Position numbers and translations under genes: made by a program. The notes below the pieces were generated by a model. It worked only from the letters and a program-made list of their open reading frames with translations, was not told the origin of the DNA and did no database searches. A stretch of 64,000 nucleotides of DNA from an uncultured Lachnospiraceae bacterium (GTDB taxonomy: Bacteria; Bacillota; Clostridia; Lachnospirales; Lachnospiraceae). This document shows, piece after piece, positions 35,736 through 45,077 of this stretch (the stretch's first letter is position 1; each line of letters opens with the position of its first letter). The stretch is from positions 1-64,000 of the forward strand of contig CANBFE010000006.1 in assembly GCA_947367855.1 (NCBI GenBank), given 5' to 3'.

Positions 35736-35823
35736 AAAGTCAACCCAAAGAAATACAGCCCGGATATCTGCGGCATACAGCGGCAGACAGGACTGCCAGA
35801 TTTCACAGAAACGGAGAAAAGAC

Positions 35824-37257
35824 ATGAGCGACGAACAGAAAAAATACCGGATTGAGCACGATTCCATTGGGGAAAAGGAAGTGCCCGAAGACGCCTACTA
35901 CGGCGTACAGACCCTCAGGGCCTATGAAAATTTCTACATCACCAGACTGAAAATGCATCCTGCCATGATAAACAGTGTGGCACAGATTAAAAAAGCTGCT
36001 GCCATCACCAACTTTGAGGTGGGTGAACTGGACAAAAAACGTGCTGACGCCATTGTCAAGGCATGCGACGAGATCATTGCCGGCAAACTTCACGATCAGT
36101 TTATCGTGGACCCCATCCAGGGCGGCGCAGGAACCTCCCTCAATATGAATGCAAACGAGGTTATTGCCAACCGCGCCACCGAAATCCTGGGGGGCAAAAA
36201 GGGCGATTACACCGTTGTCAACCCCAATGACCATGTGAATTTCGGACAGTCCACCAACGACGTCTTTCCTTCCTGCGGCAAGATGGCTGCCCTGAAGCTG
36301 ATCGATGAGGCCCAGGAGCAGCTGAAACGTCTGGAGGAAGCTCTGCTGCAGAAGTCAGAGGAGTTTGATTCCGTCATTAAAATGGGACGTACACAGCTGC
36401 AGGATGCGGTTCCCATCCGCCTGGGCCAGGAATTCCACGCTTATGCTTCCGCCATCAGCCGTGATATCAAGCGCTTTGACACAGCCAAGGAAGAGATCAA
36501 GAGCCTGAATCTGGGAGGCACTGCCATCGGAACCGGCCTGAACGCGGATGTTCAGTATTTCCGCCGTGTAGTCAAAAATATGGCAATTCTCACCGGACAG
36601 GACCTGGTACAGTCCTATGATATGATAGATGCAACCCAGAACCTGGACAGCTATGCCGTGGTATCCGGCATCACCAAGAACTGCGCGGTAAACCTGTCAA
36701 AGATGTCCAATGACCTGCGTCTCATGTCCTCCGGCCCCAAGACAGGTTTTGGGGAAATCAATCTGCCCGCAAAGCAGAACGGATCCTCCATCATGCCCGG
36801 CAAAATTAATCCTGTCATCCCTGAGGTGGTAAACCAGGTATGTTTTAATATCATCGGCAATGACGTAACCATCACCATGGCTGCAGAAGCCGGACAGCTG
36901 GAGCTGAATGCCTTCGAGCCCATCATCTTCTACAAACTGTTCCAGTCCATTGAGACCCTGGCCTTCGCAGTAAAGACACTGGTGGACAACTGTATTGTAG
37001 GCATCACCGCCAATGCGGACCACTGCCGCATGATGGTGGAAAACAGCGTGGGCATCATCACTGCCATCTGCCCCTATGTAGGCTACGAAAGAGCAGCCGA
37101 AATTGCAAAAGAAGCCCTTCGGACCAACCAGCCTGTGCGGAAGCTGATTCTGGAGAAAGGCATTATGAATGAAGAACAGCTGAACAACATACTGGATCCC
37201 TACCATATGACAGAACCCGGCATCCCCGGCAAGGATCCCATGGATGCGCTGAAATAA
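35824..37257 (+). CDS. aspA: Aspartate ammonia-lyase
   Basis: Converts aspartate to fumarate and ammonia. The 477-residue protein has the superfamily signature GSSIMPGKINPVIPE, the mobile catalytic loop of the aspartase/fumarase class, plus NPNDHVNFGQSTNDVFPS and MGRTQLQDAVPI. It could be confused with class II fumarase, but the N-terminal RIEHDSIGEKEVPEDAYYGVQT and overall pattern favour aspartase. GGAGAAAAGAC precedes the ATG. Malic enzyme follows 110 bases later; together they would feed aspartate-derived C4 acid toward pyruvate if fumarase is supplied elsewhere. Confidence 0.93.
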   Translation: MSDEQKKYRIEHDSIGEKEVPEDAYYGVQTLRAYENFYITRLKMHPAMINSVAQIKKAAAITNFEVGELDKKRADAIVKACDEIIAGKLHDQFIVDPIQGGAGTSLNMNANEVIANRATEILGGKKGDYTVVNPNDHVNFGQSTNDVFPSCGKMAALKLIDEAQEQLKRLEEALLQKSEEFDSVIKMGRTQLQDAVPIRLGQEFHAYASAISRDIKRFDTAKEEIKSLNLGGTAIGTGLNADVQYFRRVVKNMAILTGQDLVQSYDMIDATQNLDSYAVVSGITKNCAVNLSKMSNDLRLMSSGPKTGFGEINLPAKQNGSSIMPGKINPVIPEVVNQVCFNIIGNDVTITMAAEAGQLELNAFEPIIFYKLFQSIETLAFAVKTLVDNCIVGITANADHCRMMVENSVGIITAICPYVGYERAAEIAKEALRTNQPVRKLILEKGIMNEEQLNNILDPYHMTEPGIPGKDPMDALK

Positions 37258-37367
37258 AAAACATTTTGACACGGGCAGTAAATCATTATACAATCGATAC
37301 AGATGCAGCAGTCCGGACTTTCCCCGACTGTTACATGCATACGAAATATAGAAAGAAGGTATTCCAT

Positions 37368-38543
37368 ATGAATTATTATGAGGAAGCATTGAAGATGCAC
37401 GAGGCGAACCATGGAAAAATCGAGGTCCGCAGCAAGGTAAAACTGGAAAGCCGGGACGACTTAAGCATCGCCTACACCCCTGGCGTAGCGGAACCCTGCC
37501 GGGAGATTGCAAAAGACAAAAAGAATGTCTTCAAATACACGGCAAAGAGCAATCTGGTAGCCGTGGTATCCGACGGAACCGCCGTTCTCGGTCTGGGCGA
37601 CATCGGCCCTGAAGCCGCCATCCCCGTGATGGAGGGAAAGTCCATTCTTTTCAAACAGTTTGGCAATGTGGATGCATTCCCCATCTGTCTGGATACCAAG
37701 GACCCGGAAGAGATCATCAAGGCAGTGAAGCAGCTGGCTCCTGTCTTTGGCGGCATCAACCTGGAGGATATTTCCGCGCCGAAATGCTTTGACATTGAAC
37801 AGCGCCTGGAAAAGGAACTGGACATCCCCGTATTCCATGATGATCAGCACGGCACTGCCATCGTAGTAACTGCCGCTTTGCTTAACGCTTTAAAGGTGAC
37901 GGGCAAGAAGATTGACGAAATCCGTGTAGTCCTGAACGGACCCGGTTCCGCGGGAACCGCCATCATCAAGATGATGCTCACCGCAGGTGTAAAACACATC
38001 ATCGCCTGCGACACAAAGGGAATTCTTTATAAGGACAGACCTGCAGGCATCACCGGACACAAGAAAATGCTCTGTGAGATCACCAACCTGGAAGACAGAA
38101 GGGGCGGCCTGGCAGAAGCGTTGGTTGGCGCAGACGTATTTATCGGTGTCTCCGTGGCCGGCGTCCTTACACCGGAAATGATTAAAACCATGAATGCGGA
38201 TCCCATTGTATTCGCAATGGCAAATCCGGTTCCCGAAATCATGTATGAAGATGCAATGGCCGCCGGAGTAAAGGTCATGGGTACGGGACGCTCCGATTTC
38301 CCCAATCAGATCAACAATGTGTTGGCTTTCCCCGGCATCTTCCGCGGCGCCCTGGACGCAGGCGCAAGAGATATCAATGACGAAATGAAACTGGCTGCGG
38401 CGCATGCCATCGCCGAGCTGGTGGAACCGGAAAAGCTCTGCCCCGAATACATTATTCCCTCTGCCCTTGATCCAAGGGTGGCAAAACATGTATCCGAATG
38501 TGTGGCTGCAGCTGCCGTAAAGACCGGCGCCGTAAGAAAATAA
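37368..38543 (+). CDS. NAD(P)-dependent malic enzyme
   Basis: Oxidatively decarboxylates malate to pyruvate. The 391-residue short bacterial form shows SIAYTPGVAEPC, the metal-binding region VFHDDQHGTAIV, the Rossmann motif LNGPGSAGTAI and the downstream FAMANPVPEI. The start at 37368 (MNYYEEALKMHE) has AGAAGG upstream; an open frame back to 37266 lacks homology. It ends in a clear terminator at 38564-38590. Confidence 0.93.
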   Translation: MNYYEEALKMHEANHGKIEVRSKVKLESRDDLSIAYTPGVAEPCREIAKDKKNVFKYTAKSNLVAVVSDGTAVLGLGDIGPEAAIPVMEGKSILFKQFGNVDAFPICLDTKDPEEIIKAVKQLAPVFGGINLEDISAPKCFDIEQRLEKELDIPVFHDDQHGTAIVVTAALLNALKVTGKKIDEIRVVLNGPGSAGTAIIKMMLTAGVKHIIACDTKGILYKDRPAGITGHKKMLCEITNLEDRRGGLAEALVGADVFIGVSVAGVLTPEMIKTMNADPIVFAMANPVPEIMYEDAMAAGVKVMGTGRSDFPNQINNVLAFPGIFRGALDAGARDINDEMKLAAAHAIAELVEPEKLCPEYIIPSALDPRVAKHVSECVAAAAVKTGAVRK

Positions 38544-38563
38544 AATTTTGAAGCTCACATCAG

Positions 38564-38590
38564 ACTGCCTCATTTATGAGGCAGTTTTTT
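38564..38590 (+). terminator. Terminator of the aspA-malic enzyme unit
   Basis: ACTGCCTCAT and ATGAGGCAGT form a perfect 10-bp stem with a 2-base loop, followed by TTTTT. Confidence 0.85.
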
Positions 38591-38640
38591 GTATTGTCTG
38601 CTGCGCTGCTGAAATCTGAAACTCCGGCCGTCCGCTTTCC

Positions 38641-41607
38641 CTAGACCGGAATCCATTTCCCAAGAACATCCTCCAGTCTCTCTATATCCACCGGCTTGGA
38701 TATATGGTCATCCATGCCGGATTCCTTTGCTTTCCGGATATCGTCGGAAAAAGCATCCGCAGTCATGGCAATAATGGGAATGCTTTTCAGATCCTCCCTG
38801 TCAGAAGCGCGGATTGCGCTGGCTGACTCATATCCGTTCATAACCGGCATCTGAATGTCCATGAAAATCAGGTCGTAATAGCCCGGCTCTTTTTCCAACA
38901 CGCGGCTGAGGGCAAGCTGCCCGTTCATGGCCGTCTCCACCCGGATGCCCACTGTGCGCAGAAGCTCCTGCGCCACCTCGATGTTGATTTCATTATCCTC
39001 CACAAGCAGCACTCTTCTGCCGGAAAAGTCCTGCCCTTCGAACTTCTCCAACACATCCGGGGACTCCTCCCCGCTGTCCAGTCCCAGTACATTCCGCAGT
39101 ACCCTGATCAGCCTGGACTTAAACATGGGTTTGCTGAGGAAATCGTCCACGCCGGCTTCTTCCGCCTCAGCCTCCACATCCGCCCAGTCATATGCGGACG
39201 ATATAATGATGGGAATATCCCTGCCCACCGTCCTGCGGATTTCTTTTGCCGTCTCAAGTCCGCCTCTGCCCGGCATCTTCCAGTCCAGGATTACCGCGCA
39301 GAATTTTTCCTGTGTCCCGGCCACCTGCGCAATGCGCTTCAGGGCGCTGTCCCCGTCCAACACATATTCCGCCTTCATGCCCAGGCTCCGCAAAACCTCA
39401 CAGGCACTTTCGCATGCCCCTTCCTCGTCATCCACTACCAGCACCGGAAGTCCTGCCAACAGCTCCACATCTTCCTGGACGAATCTGTCCAGTCTCAGAT
39501 GCACCGTAACAGTAAATCTGGATCCTTTGCCAAGGGCGCTCTCCACCTTGATATCTCCGTCCATCATACGGGCAATGGTCACTGCAATCGACATTCCAAG
39601 TCCTGTTCCCTCGATTTTGTTGCCGCTGGAGTTGGCCGCCCTGGAAAAGGGTTCAAATATCCGCTGAATGTATTCCTCCTCCATGCCTATGCCGGTATCC
39701 TCAAAGACAAATGTAAAGCATCCGCTGCCCTGTATATGGGAGGGCTTTTCCTCAATGCAGATGGTGATGCTGCCGCCCTGAGGGGTAAATTTCACGGCAT
39801 TTCCCAAAATATTCATGAAAATCTGCTGTAAATGCTGTTCGTCCCCTATCACATCCTCATGCTCCAGTCTTGTGATGTGGGCATTGAGTTCCAGCTCCTT
39901 TGCCTCCATCTGGGGACGGAATACCGTCAATACATTCTCAATGGTATCGGAGAGCCTGAAACACTCCTCTGTAAGGCTGACCCTGCCGCTCTCGATCCTG
40001 CTCATGTCCAGTACCTCATTGATCAGACCAAGCAGATGTTTTCCGGACACGGCTATCTTATCCAGGGCATCCATGACCCGGTTCTTCTCATCAATGTGCA
40101 TGGCCGCCACTGCAGTCATCCCCAGAATAGCGTTCATGGGCGTACGGATATCGTGACTCATTCTTGACAGAAAGTCGCTCTTGGCATGGCTCGCTGCCTC
40201 CGCCCTGGCTACCGCCAGAGCAAGCATCTCCCGCTGCTCCTCCTCCCTCTGTATCACGTCGTCGATACTGCGGACTGCTATGGTGAATGCCGACACAGCC
40301 CCGTTCCTCTTCTCCGCAATGGTGATGGCAATGGAGCACCATTCGTATCCGCCCCCATCCTCCTTTCCGTGCGCATGGGCCCTGCTCCTCTTGAACTGCA
40401 GCTCCATGTGCTCCCGCCCGGCAAGCTGTCTCACAATATTGGACATGTCCAGAAAATCAGCCACCTGTTCACAGTGTTCTTCCGCAATGATTCCAAGCCT
40501 GAGGTTATCCAGTACTTCACTGGCATAATTATTGCGCCTCTGCTTTCCGTCTGCATCAAGAGGATAAACCAGATCGCATCTTCCTTTGTCTACATCCACG
40601 TAGTAAATGGCTCTGCAGGCATGCACCGTACTGTTCATGGCCTTCTGGTATTCCAGGTACCCTTCCTCCCGTTTATTGTTCCTGTACTCCCGCATTGTCT
40701 GTACAATGATCAGGATAATGCCAAAACCGGCCAGCATAAAGCTGATATAACCGAAGATATCGGAACCGGAGAAAATCTCATCCTTCGGTATCGTCAGGAT
40801 GCCAGTCCAACCGTTGTCCATATGATGGAAAAATACATTCCGCACAATGCCGTCTGAAGCCACTACATCCTCCGAAACATGGTTCGGCTTTTCGCAGTCA
40901 GCGTTTTTCCTGTAACCGTCTACCAGCTCTTGAAATTCCTCCTGGACATAGTCCCAGGCAGACAGATAGTAAAGCAGATTACCCTTTGAATCCACAAGGT
41001 AATAGGATGCCTGGCGCGGCAGCGCCATGTCCCGGTTGCCCTCCTCAAACCAGGAAGGCTTGATATCAATGGCAAGAAAACTCCCCGTATCCTGAATAAT
41101 TTTGCACATTGTCACCACAGGAAGACCTGTTACCACATCCTTATAGACAGGAGAAATATAGGCTTCTCCATTGGCCGCAGCCGCGCCCTGATACCACCCT
41201 GTTCCCGTGACATCATAGTCTGCCATGACCTCGATTTCCGGTATGTTGGATACCAGCTCCGTACCTCCAAAGGCTTTGCCGTAAATCTGGATATTCTCCT
41301 TCCCATACACGTCAGTGATACCATTCATAAAGGGATAGAGCCCCTCCCGAAGCTCCTGCAGGGAAATGTCTGTCTGCTCCCGCTCTGCCACATAATTCGT
41401 ACAGATATTCAGAACAACCTCAAAGGCATTTATGTTCTGCTCCTCCGCTGCGGAGTAGTTTTTTACCAGAGCCAGACCCATTTTATTGGTATTTTCCCAT
41501 ATAATCCTGCGGAGAATAATTGTGCAGACTATTATCAGCAAAATAAAAGTAGCCAAAATGGCGACGTTCCCTGCTACTTTTCTGGCTAATGATTTTCTAT
41601 TGCGCAT
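38641..41607 (-). CDS. Hybrid sensor histidine kinase with two receiver domains
   Basis: A 988-residue membrane kinase. Order: membrane segment (about 10-32); an extracellular Cache-like sensor (about 33-280); second membrane segment (FGYISFMLAGFGIILIIVQT); a PAS-like region; HisKA with His485 in SRMSHDIRTPMNA; HATPase with DTGIGMEEEYIQRIF and GTGLGMSIA; receiver 1 (VLVVDDEEG, phospho-Asp near 774 in AVILDWKMPG); receiver 2 (VLLVEDNEIN, Asp near 916 in LIFMDIQMP). No phosphotransfer domain or separate regulator follows, so output may pass to an unlinked partner. It lies 110 bases after the glycerate kinase gene. Ligand unknown. Confidence 0.92.
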   Translation of the reverse strand: MRNRKSLARKVAGNVAILATFILLIIVCTIILRRIIWENTNKMGLALVKNYSAAEEQNINAFEVVLNICTNYVAEREQTDISLQELREGLYPFMNGITDVYGKENIQIYGKAFGGTELVSNIPEIEVMADYDVTGTGWYQGAAAANGEAYISPVYKDVVTGLPVVTMCKIIQDTGSFLAIDIKPSWFEEGNRDMALPRQASYYLVDSKGNLLYYLSAWDYVQEEFQELVDGYRKNADCEKPNHVSEDVVASDGIVRNVFFHHMDNGWTGILTIPKDEIFSGSDIFGYISFMLAGFGIILIIVQTMREYRNNKREEGYLEYQKAMNSTVHACRAIYYVDVDKGRCDLVYPLDADGKQRRNNYASEVLDNLRLGIIAEEHCEQVADFLDMSNIVRQLAGREHMELQFKRSRAHAHGKEDGGGYEWCSIAITIAEKRNGAVSAFTIAVRSIDDVIQREEEQREMLALAVARAEAASHAKSDFLSRMSHDIRTPMNAILGMTAVAAMHIDEKNRVMDALDKIAVSGKHLLGLINEVLDMSRIESGRVSLTEECFRLSDTIENVLTVFRPQMEAKELELNAHITRLEHEDVIGDEQHLQQIFMNILGNAVKFTPQGGSITICIEEKPSHIQGSGCFTFVFEDTGIGMEEEYIQRIFEPFSRAANSSGNKIEGTGLGMSIAVTIARMMDGDIKVESALGKGSRFTVTVHLRLDRFVQEDVELLAGLPVLVVDDEEGACESACEVLRSLGMKAEYVLDGDSALKRIAQVAGTQEKFCAVILDWKMPGRGGLETAKEIRRTVGRDIPIIISSAYDWADVEAEAEEAGVDDFLSKPMFKSRLIRVLRNVLGLDSGEESPDVLEKFEGQDFSGRRVLLVEDNEINIEVAQELLRTVGIRVETAMNGQLALSRVLEKEPGYYDLIFMDIQMPVMNGYESASAIRASDREDLKSIPIIAMTADAFSDDIRKAKESGMDDHISKPVDIERLEDVLGKWIPV

Positions 41608-41717
41608 TCCTCTATCTACCTTCCCTGTCCTTCATATTCTTCCGGCTTATGAGCCTTATCTATTTTAACATCTTTTTAACCAAAATCAACAGGTTTTTTT
41701 CCGACAGGCTGTTCCCA

Positions 41718-42974
41718 TCAGCTGTCATTCCCTGTCCTGCGGATCAGCACCACTGCCACATCATTCACATTAGTTCCTGTGGGGCCGGTAAAGATCAGGC
41801 CTCCTGCCTGTCTCAGTGCCTCATAGGAATCATTTTCCCGGAGTACATGAAAAATATCCACCCCAAGACTGTTCAGCTGTTCCATGGTTTCTCCGTCACA
41901 GAAGCCTCCGGCTGCGTCAGTAGGTCCGTCTGTTCCGTCGCTTCCCACGCCAAACAGAGCAGTATCCCGCAGTCCTGCAATTTCCCCTGCCCCGGCCAGC
42001 ACAAGCTCCTGGCAGCGTCCGCCCCTGCCTTTTCCCGTGAGATGAACCACCGTCTCGCCTCCGGCAATAAAGGCCAGGCTCTCTGTGCTGTCCTGATGGC
42101 TCCTGGCTATGGCTCCCAGAAAACGCCCGGCCTCCCTTGCCTCGCAGTTCAGGCTGTCTGTGAGGATACAGGACGCATATCCCAGTCTGCGGCAGCTTTC
42201 CGCAGCGGCCCGGCAAAGTGTCTTTACGCTTCCCGTCACTGCTGTCTCCACATTGGAAAGATTCCCGGGCGTCTCCCTTTCCAACAGTTCCCCGGCCTGT
42301 TCACTGAGTTGAAGTCCATATTTTTCAGCCACAGCCAAAGCCTGGCTGCAGGTGCTGCTGTCAGGACAGGTCGGACCGGAAGCAATCATGTCCGGCGGGT
42401 CCCCCAGAATATCGCTCAGAATGATACTGTATACCCTGGCGGGATAGCAGTGCTCCGCAAAACGGCCGCCCTTCACCCCGGAAAGCCGCTTTCTCACCGT
42501 ATTCATTTCCACGATATCCGCACCCCCGGCCAGAAGCCGGTCCGTGATGTCCGCCAGTTCCTTCTCCGGCACCAACGGCTTCTCAAACAGGGCAGATCCT
42601 CCTCCTGACAGAAGAAAGACAACCGTATCTTCTCTTTTCAGTCCTTCCGTCAGCTTCAATACAGCCTCTGTGGCCCGGAAGGAATTCCCGTCCGGAACCG
42701 GATGACCTGCCTCATAACATGAAATCCCGGGGATTTCTCCTTTTACATGTCCATACTTGGTGACACAGATCCCCGCCTCCACCCGGCTGCCCAGAACTGC
42801 TGCCGCTGTCTTTGCCATCTGCCATGCCGCTTTCCCCACTGATACCACATAGACTCTTCCGGTCCCGAAATCCTTATCCTTTAAGGCGGAAACCACCGCC
42901 CTGTCCGGCATTACCTCCCGGATGGCCTCTCTTACAATCCTGTCCGCGTCTCTCCGCAGTTTCTTATTTTCCAC
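41718..42974 (-). CDS. Glycerate kinase, MOFRL/GckA type
   Basis: Phosphorylates D-glycerate, in this family usually to 2-phosphoglycerate. The 418-residue protein has VSVGKAAWQMA, the N-terminal LLSGGGSALFEKP, SGVKGGRFAEH, and the MOFRL-like C-terminal LFGVGSDGTDGPTDAAGG. The start is a GTG at 42974 with AAGGGAG at good distance; the frame is open to 43085 but that extension is basic and unlike the family. It feeds the lower glycolysis represented by the neighbouring tpiA-pgk-gap genes. Confidence 0.85.
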   Translation of the reverse strand: MENKKLRRDADRIVREAIREVMPDRAVVSALKDKDFGTGRVYVVSVGKAAWQMAKTAAAVLGSRVEAGICVTKYGHVKGEIPGISCYEAGHPVPDGNSFRATEAVLKLTEGLKREDTVVFLLSGGGSALFEKPLVPEKELADITDRLLAGGADIVEMNTVRKRLSGVKGGRFAEHCYPARVYSIILSDILGDPPDMIASGPTCPDSSTCSQALAVAEKYGLQLSEQAGELLERETPGNLSNVETAVTGSVKTLCRAAAESCRRLGYASCILTDSLNCEAREAGRFLGAIARSHQDSTESLAFIAGGETVVHLTGKGRGGRCQELVLAGAGEIAGLRDTALFGVGSDGTDGPTDAAGGFCDGETMEQLNSLGVDIFHVLRENDSYEALRQAGGLIFTGPTGTNVNDVAVVLIRRTGNDS

Positions 42975-43161
42975 TTTCTGACTCCCTTTCCGGCTACTGG
43001 TTTCCACTGTCCCGGGTGTTCCTGCCCGCTTCTTTTCCCGGCGTTGGAAAACGGATTCTCCTGCCGCAATCCCGAAGCAAAACAAAAAAGGGGGTCAGAA
43101 AATGGCACATTCTCAGATGCCATTCCAGACAGCCCCTTGCTTCTCCCTGCACACCCAGGCT

Positions 43162-43398
43162 CTAAAATCCTGCCATCATCATGCCGATCAGCTGATCCCT
43201 CTGCACGGAATCCTGGGATCCCTTTACCTTTGAAGCCATGCCGTCCAATTCCATTTTACTGGCCGCAGCACGCGCCAGCTTCTCCTGAAATTCCCTTTTC
43301 TCCTGCTCCGCCCTTGCTGCCCTTCTCTCAGCCTTCGCCCGGTTCTGCAGTCTCATACTCTGTTCCATGGAATGAAGCAATTGAGTCATGTCATTCAT
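43162..43398 (-). CDS. Small coiled-coil protein (unknown)
   Basis: A 78-residue, strongly helical protein: MNDMTQLLHSMEQSMRL, then an Arg/Ala/Glu-rich segment (NRAKAERRAARAEQEKREF) ending DQLIGMMMAGF. ATG 43398 is chosen since GAGGAGGT sits six bases upstream; the ATG two codons earlier abuts that site. Not recognised; no neighbour suggests a function. Confidence 0.55.
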   Translation of the reverse strand: MNDMTQLLHSMEQSMRLQNRAKAERRAARAEQEKREFQEKLARAAASKMELDGMASKVKGSQDSVQRDQLIGMMMAGF

Positions 43399-43614
43399 AG
43401 TCATACCTCCTCGTATCCGCAACCGCATATATCCGTCCGAGCGTGTCTGTAAACTGCTTTCCGGCAGACTGCGGAAATAAATTTTCAAATACGCTCTGAT
43501 ATGGAAGCAGTCTTTCATGCTGTCTCCCACTTATCATATTTATCGGTTATTTTACATATTTTCCTTACATTACCCTGAAAAAACAAAAACGGATGCCTGT
43601 AAACGGAGACTGAC

Positions 43615-43653
43615 AAAAAAATTCTCCTGATAATATTTACCAGGAGAATTTTT
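43615..43653 (-). terminator. Terminator of tpiA
   Basis: On the minus strand AAAAATTCTCCTG pairs perfectly with CAGGAGAATTTTT and ends in a seven-T run, 14 bases after the tpiA stop. Confidence 0.85.
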
Positions 43654-43666
43654 ACCATGTTTTATC

Positions 43667-44419
43667 TTATTTATTATAGTTCACGATCTGTCCAAAGTCC
43701 GGCTTCAGGGAAGCACCGCCCACCAGGCCGCCGTCAATATCAGCCTGGGCAAAGAGTTCAGCCGCGTTGGAAGCGGATACGGAGCCGCCGTACTGGATGC
43801 GCACCGCAGCTGCGGTATCCTCATCGTACATCTCGGCGATGCAGTCGCGAATGCCCTTGCAGACTTCCTGGGCCTGCTGCGTGGTCGCGGTCTTGCCTGT
43901 GCCGATGGCCCATATAGGCTCATAGGCGATAACCATCTCCTTCACCTGGTCCGCGGTTACATCCACCAGATCGGACTTGATCTGAAGGCGAATCCAGTCC
44001 ATGGTTACTCCCATTTCTCTCTGCTCCAAAGACTCGCCGCAGCAGAGAATCGGGGTCAGCCCTGCCTCGATAGCCTTTTTCACTTTCTTGTTCAGCAGCA
44101 CGTCATCCTCTTTGAAATAATCCCTTCTCTCGGAGTGTCCGATGATGACATACTTCACGCCTGCGTCTTTCAGCATGGCAGCGGAAATCTCCCCTGTGTA
44201 AGCGCCCTTTTCCTCAAAGTACATATTCTCGGCACCAACCGCTACGTTAGTCCCTTTCACGGCCTCCACAACGGGTACGATATCAATCGCCGGAACGCAG
44301 TATACTACATCCACACTGTCACTCTTTACCAGATCCTTTAATTCGCCGCACAGCTTTACAGCCTCACTGGGAGTCATGTTCATCTTCCAGTTGCCGGCAA
44401 TGATTTTCTTTCTTGCCAT
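43667..44419 (-). CDS. tpiA: Triosephosphate isomerase
   Basis: Interconverts dihydroxyacetone phosphate and glyceraldehyde 3-phosphate. The 250-residue TIM barrel shows NWKMN with the substrate lysine, IGHSERR with the catalytic His, and AYEPIWAIGTG with the catalytic Glu, plus the phosphate-binding IQYGGSVS and LVGGASL. It ends the gap-pgk-mazG-like-tpiA group and has its own terminator. Confidence 0.97.
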   Translation of the reverse strand: MARKKIIAGNWKMNMTPSEAVKLCGELKDLVKSDSVDVVYCVPAIDIVPVVEAVKGTNVAVGAENMYFEEKGAYTGEISAAMLKDAGVKYVIIGHSERRDYFKEDDVLLNKKVKKAIEAGLTPILCCGESLEQREMGVTMDWIRLQIKSDLVDVTADQVKEMVIAYEPIWAIGTGKTATTQQAQEVCKGIRDCIAEMYDEDTAAAVRIQYGGSVSASNAAELFAQADIDGGLVGGASLKPDFGQIVNYNK

Positions 44420-44563
44420 AATATAAATCCTCTATTCTCTGTATTATTTTCGTTTTGCCTTTTACGGCATACCGCGGCAGGCGCTTTGTTGCTATATAGC
44501 CTGGCCTCTCATCATAATATGATGCACCCGGGCAGGCCTTCCTGCCGCCGAAACACCTGTGTC

Positions 44564-44893
44564 TTACCGCCAGCGGGTCAAATTTCTGTCAAATTTCCGG
44601 GTATAAGCCTCTTTGAGTTCCCCAGGAGTTATTCCATAACACAACAGGACATCATTGTAATACATGAGGACATCCGCCATTTCCTCCACAAGGTCCCTTC
44701 GGAGTCCTGCATCCTCAATGGCCCGATGGCCTCCCTTTTTCTTTACAATGTCAATTACCTCGCCCACTTCTCCGATCATCCAGAGAAGCTTGTTCTTACC
44801 TGTATCCACATTGATTGGCTCCCATTTATCTTTATAGTTCTCCTGGAGCCTTCTCTGCATTTCAAGCATCTCCCCAATGGAAAAATCCTCCAT
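44564..44893 (-). CDS. MazG-like nucleotide pyrophosphohydrolase
   Basis: A 109-residue all-alpha NTP pyrophosphatase-like protein. The motif GEVGEVIDIVKKKG followed by LVEEMADVLMYYNDVL gives the two acidic metal-binding stretches (ExxE and ExxD) of the MazG/dUTPase superfamily. It could clean up non-standard or excess nucleotides. ATG 44893 has GAGAGG upstream; the frame is open to 45013 only because it reads through the 67-bp repeats. Its place between pgk and tpiA is unusual. Confidence 0.75.
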   Translation of the reverse strand: MEDFSIGEMLEMQRRLQENYKDKWEPINVDTGKNKLLWMIGEVGEVIDIVKKKGGHRAIEDAGLRRDLVEEMADVLMYYNDVLLCYGITPGELKEAYTRKFDRNLTRWR

Positions 44894-44905
44894 GTTATTT
44901 ATCCT

Positions 44906-45077
44906 CTCGCCGTTTCCCTTATTTATCGTCCGCTGCCGCCACGCACGGCGTCGCGAGACTATTCCTCGACTTCTCGCCGTTTCCCTTATTTGTCGTCTGC
45001 TGCCGCCACGCACGGCGTCGCGAGACTGTTCCTCGACCTCTCGCCGCTTCCCTTATTTATCGTCCGCTGCTGCCACG
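44906..45077. repeat. 67-bp tandem repeat, about 2.5 copies, derived partly from the pgk 3' end
   Basis: Units begin with CTCGCCG at 44906, 44973 and 45040. The first two are full length and differ at only a few positions (for example TTTATC/TTTGTC). The third is partial and is the real end of pgk: CTTATTTATCGTCCGCTG encodes the last residues and stop on the minus strand. Each full unit thus holds a copy of the last pgk codons plus a self-complementary stretch (GGCGTCGCGAG...CTCGACTTCTCGCC-type pairing). Confidence 0.85.
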
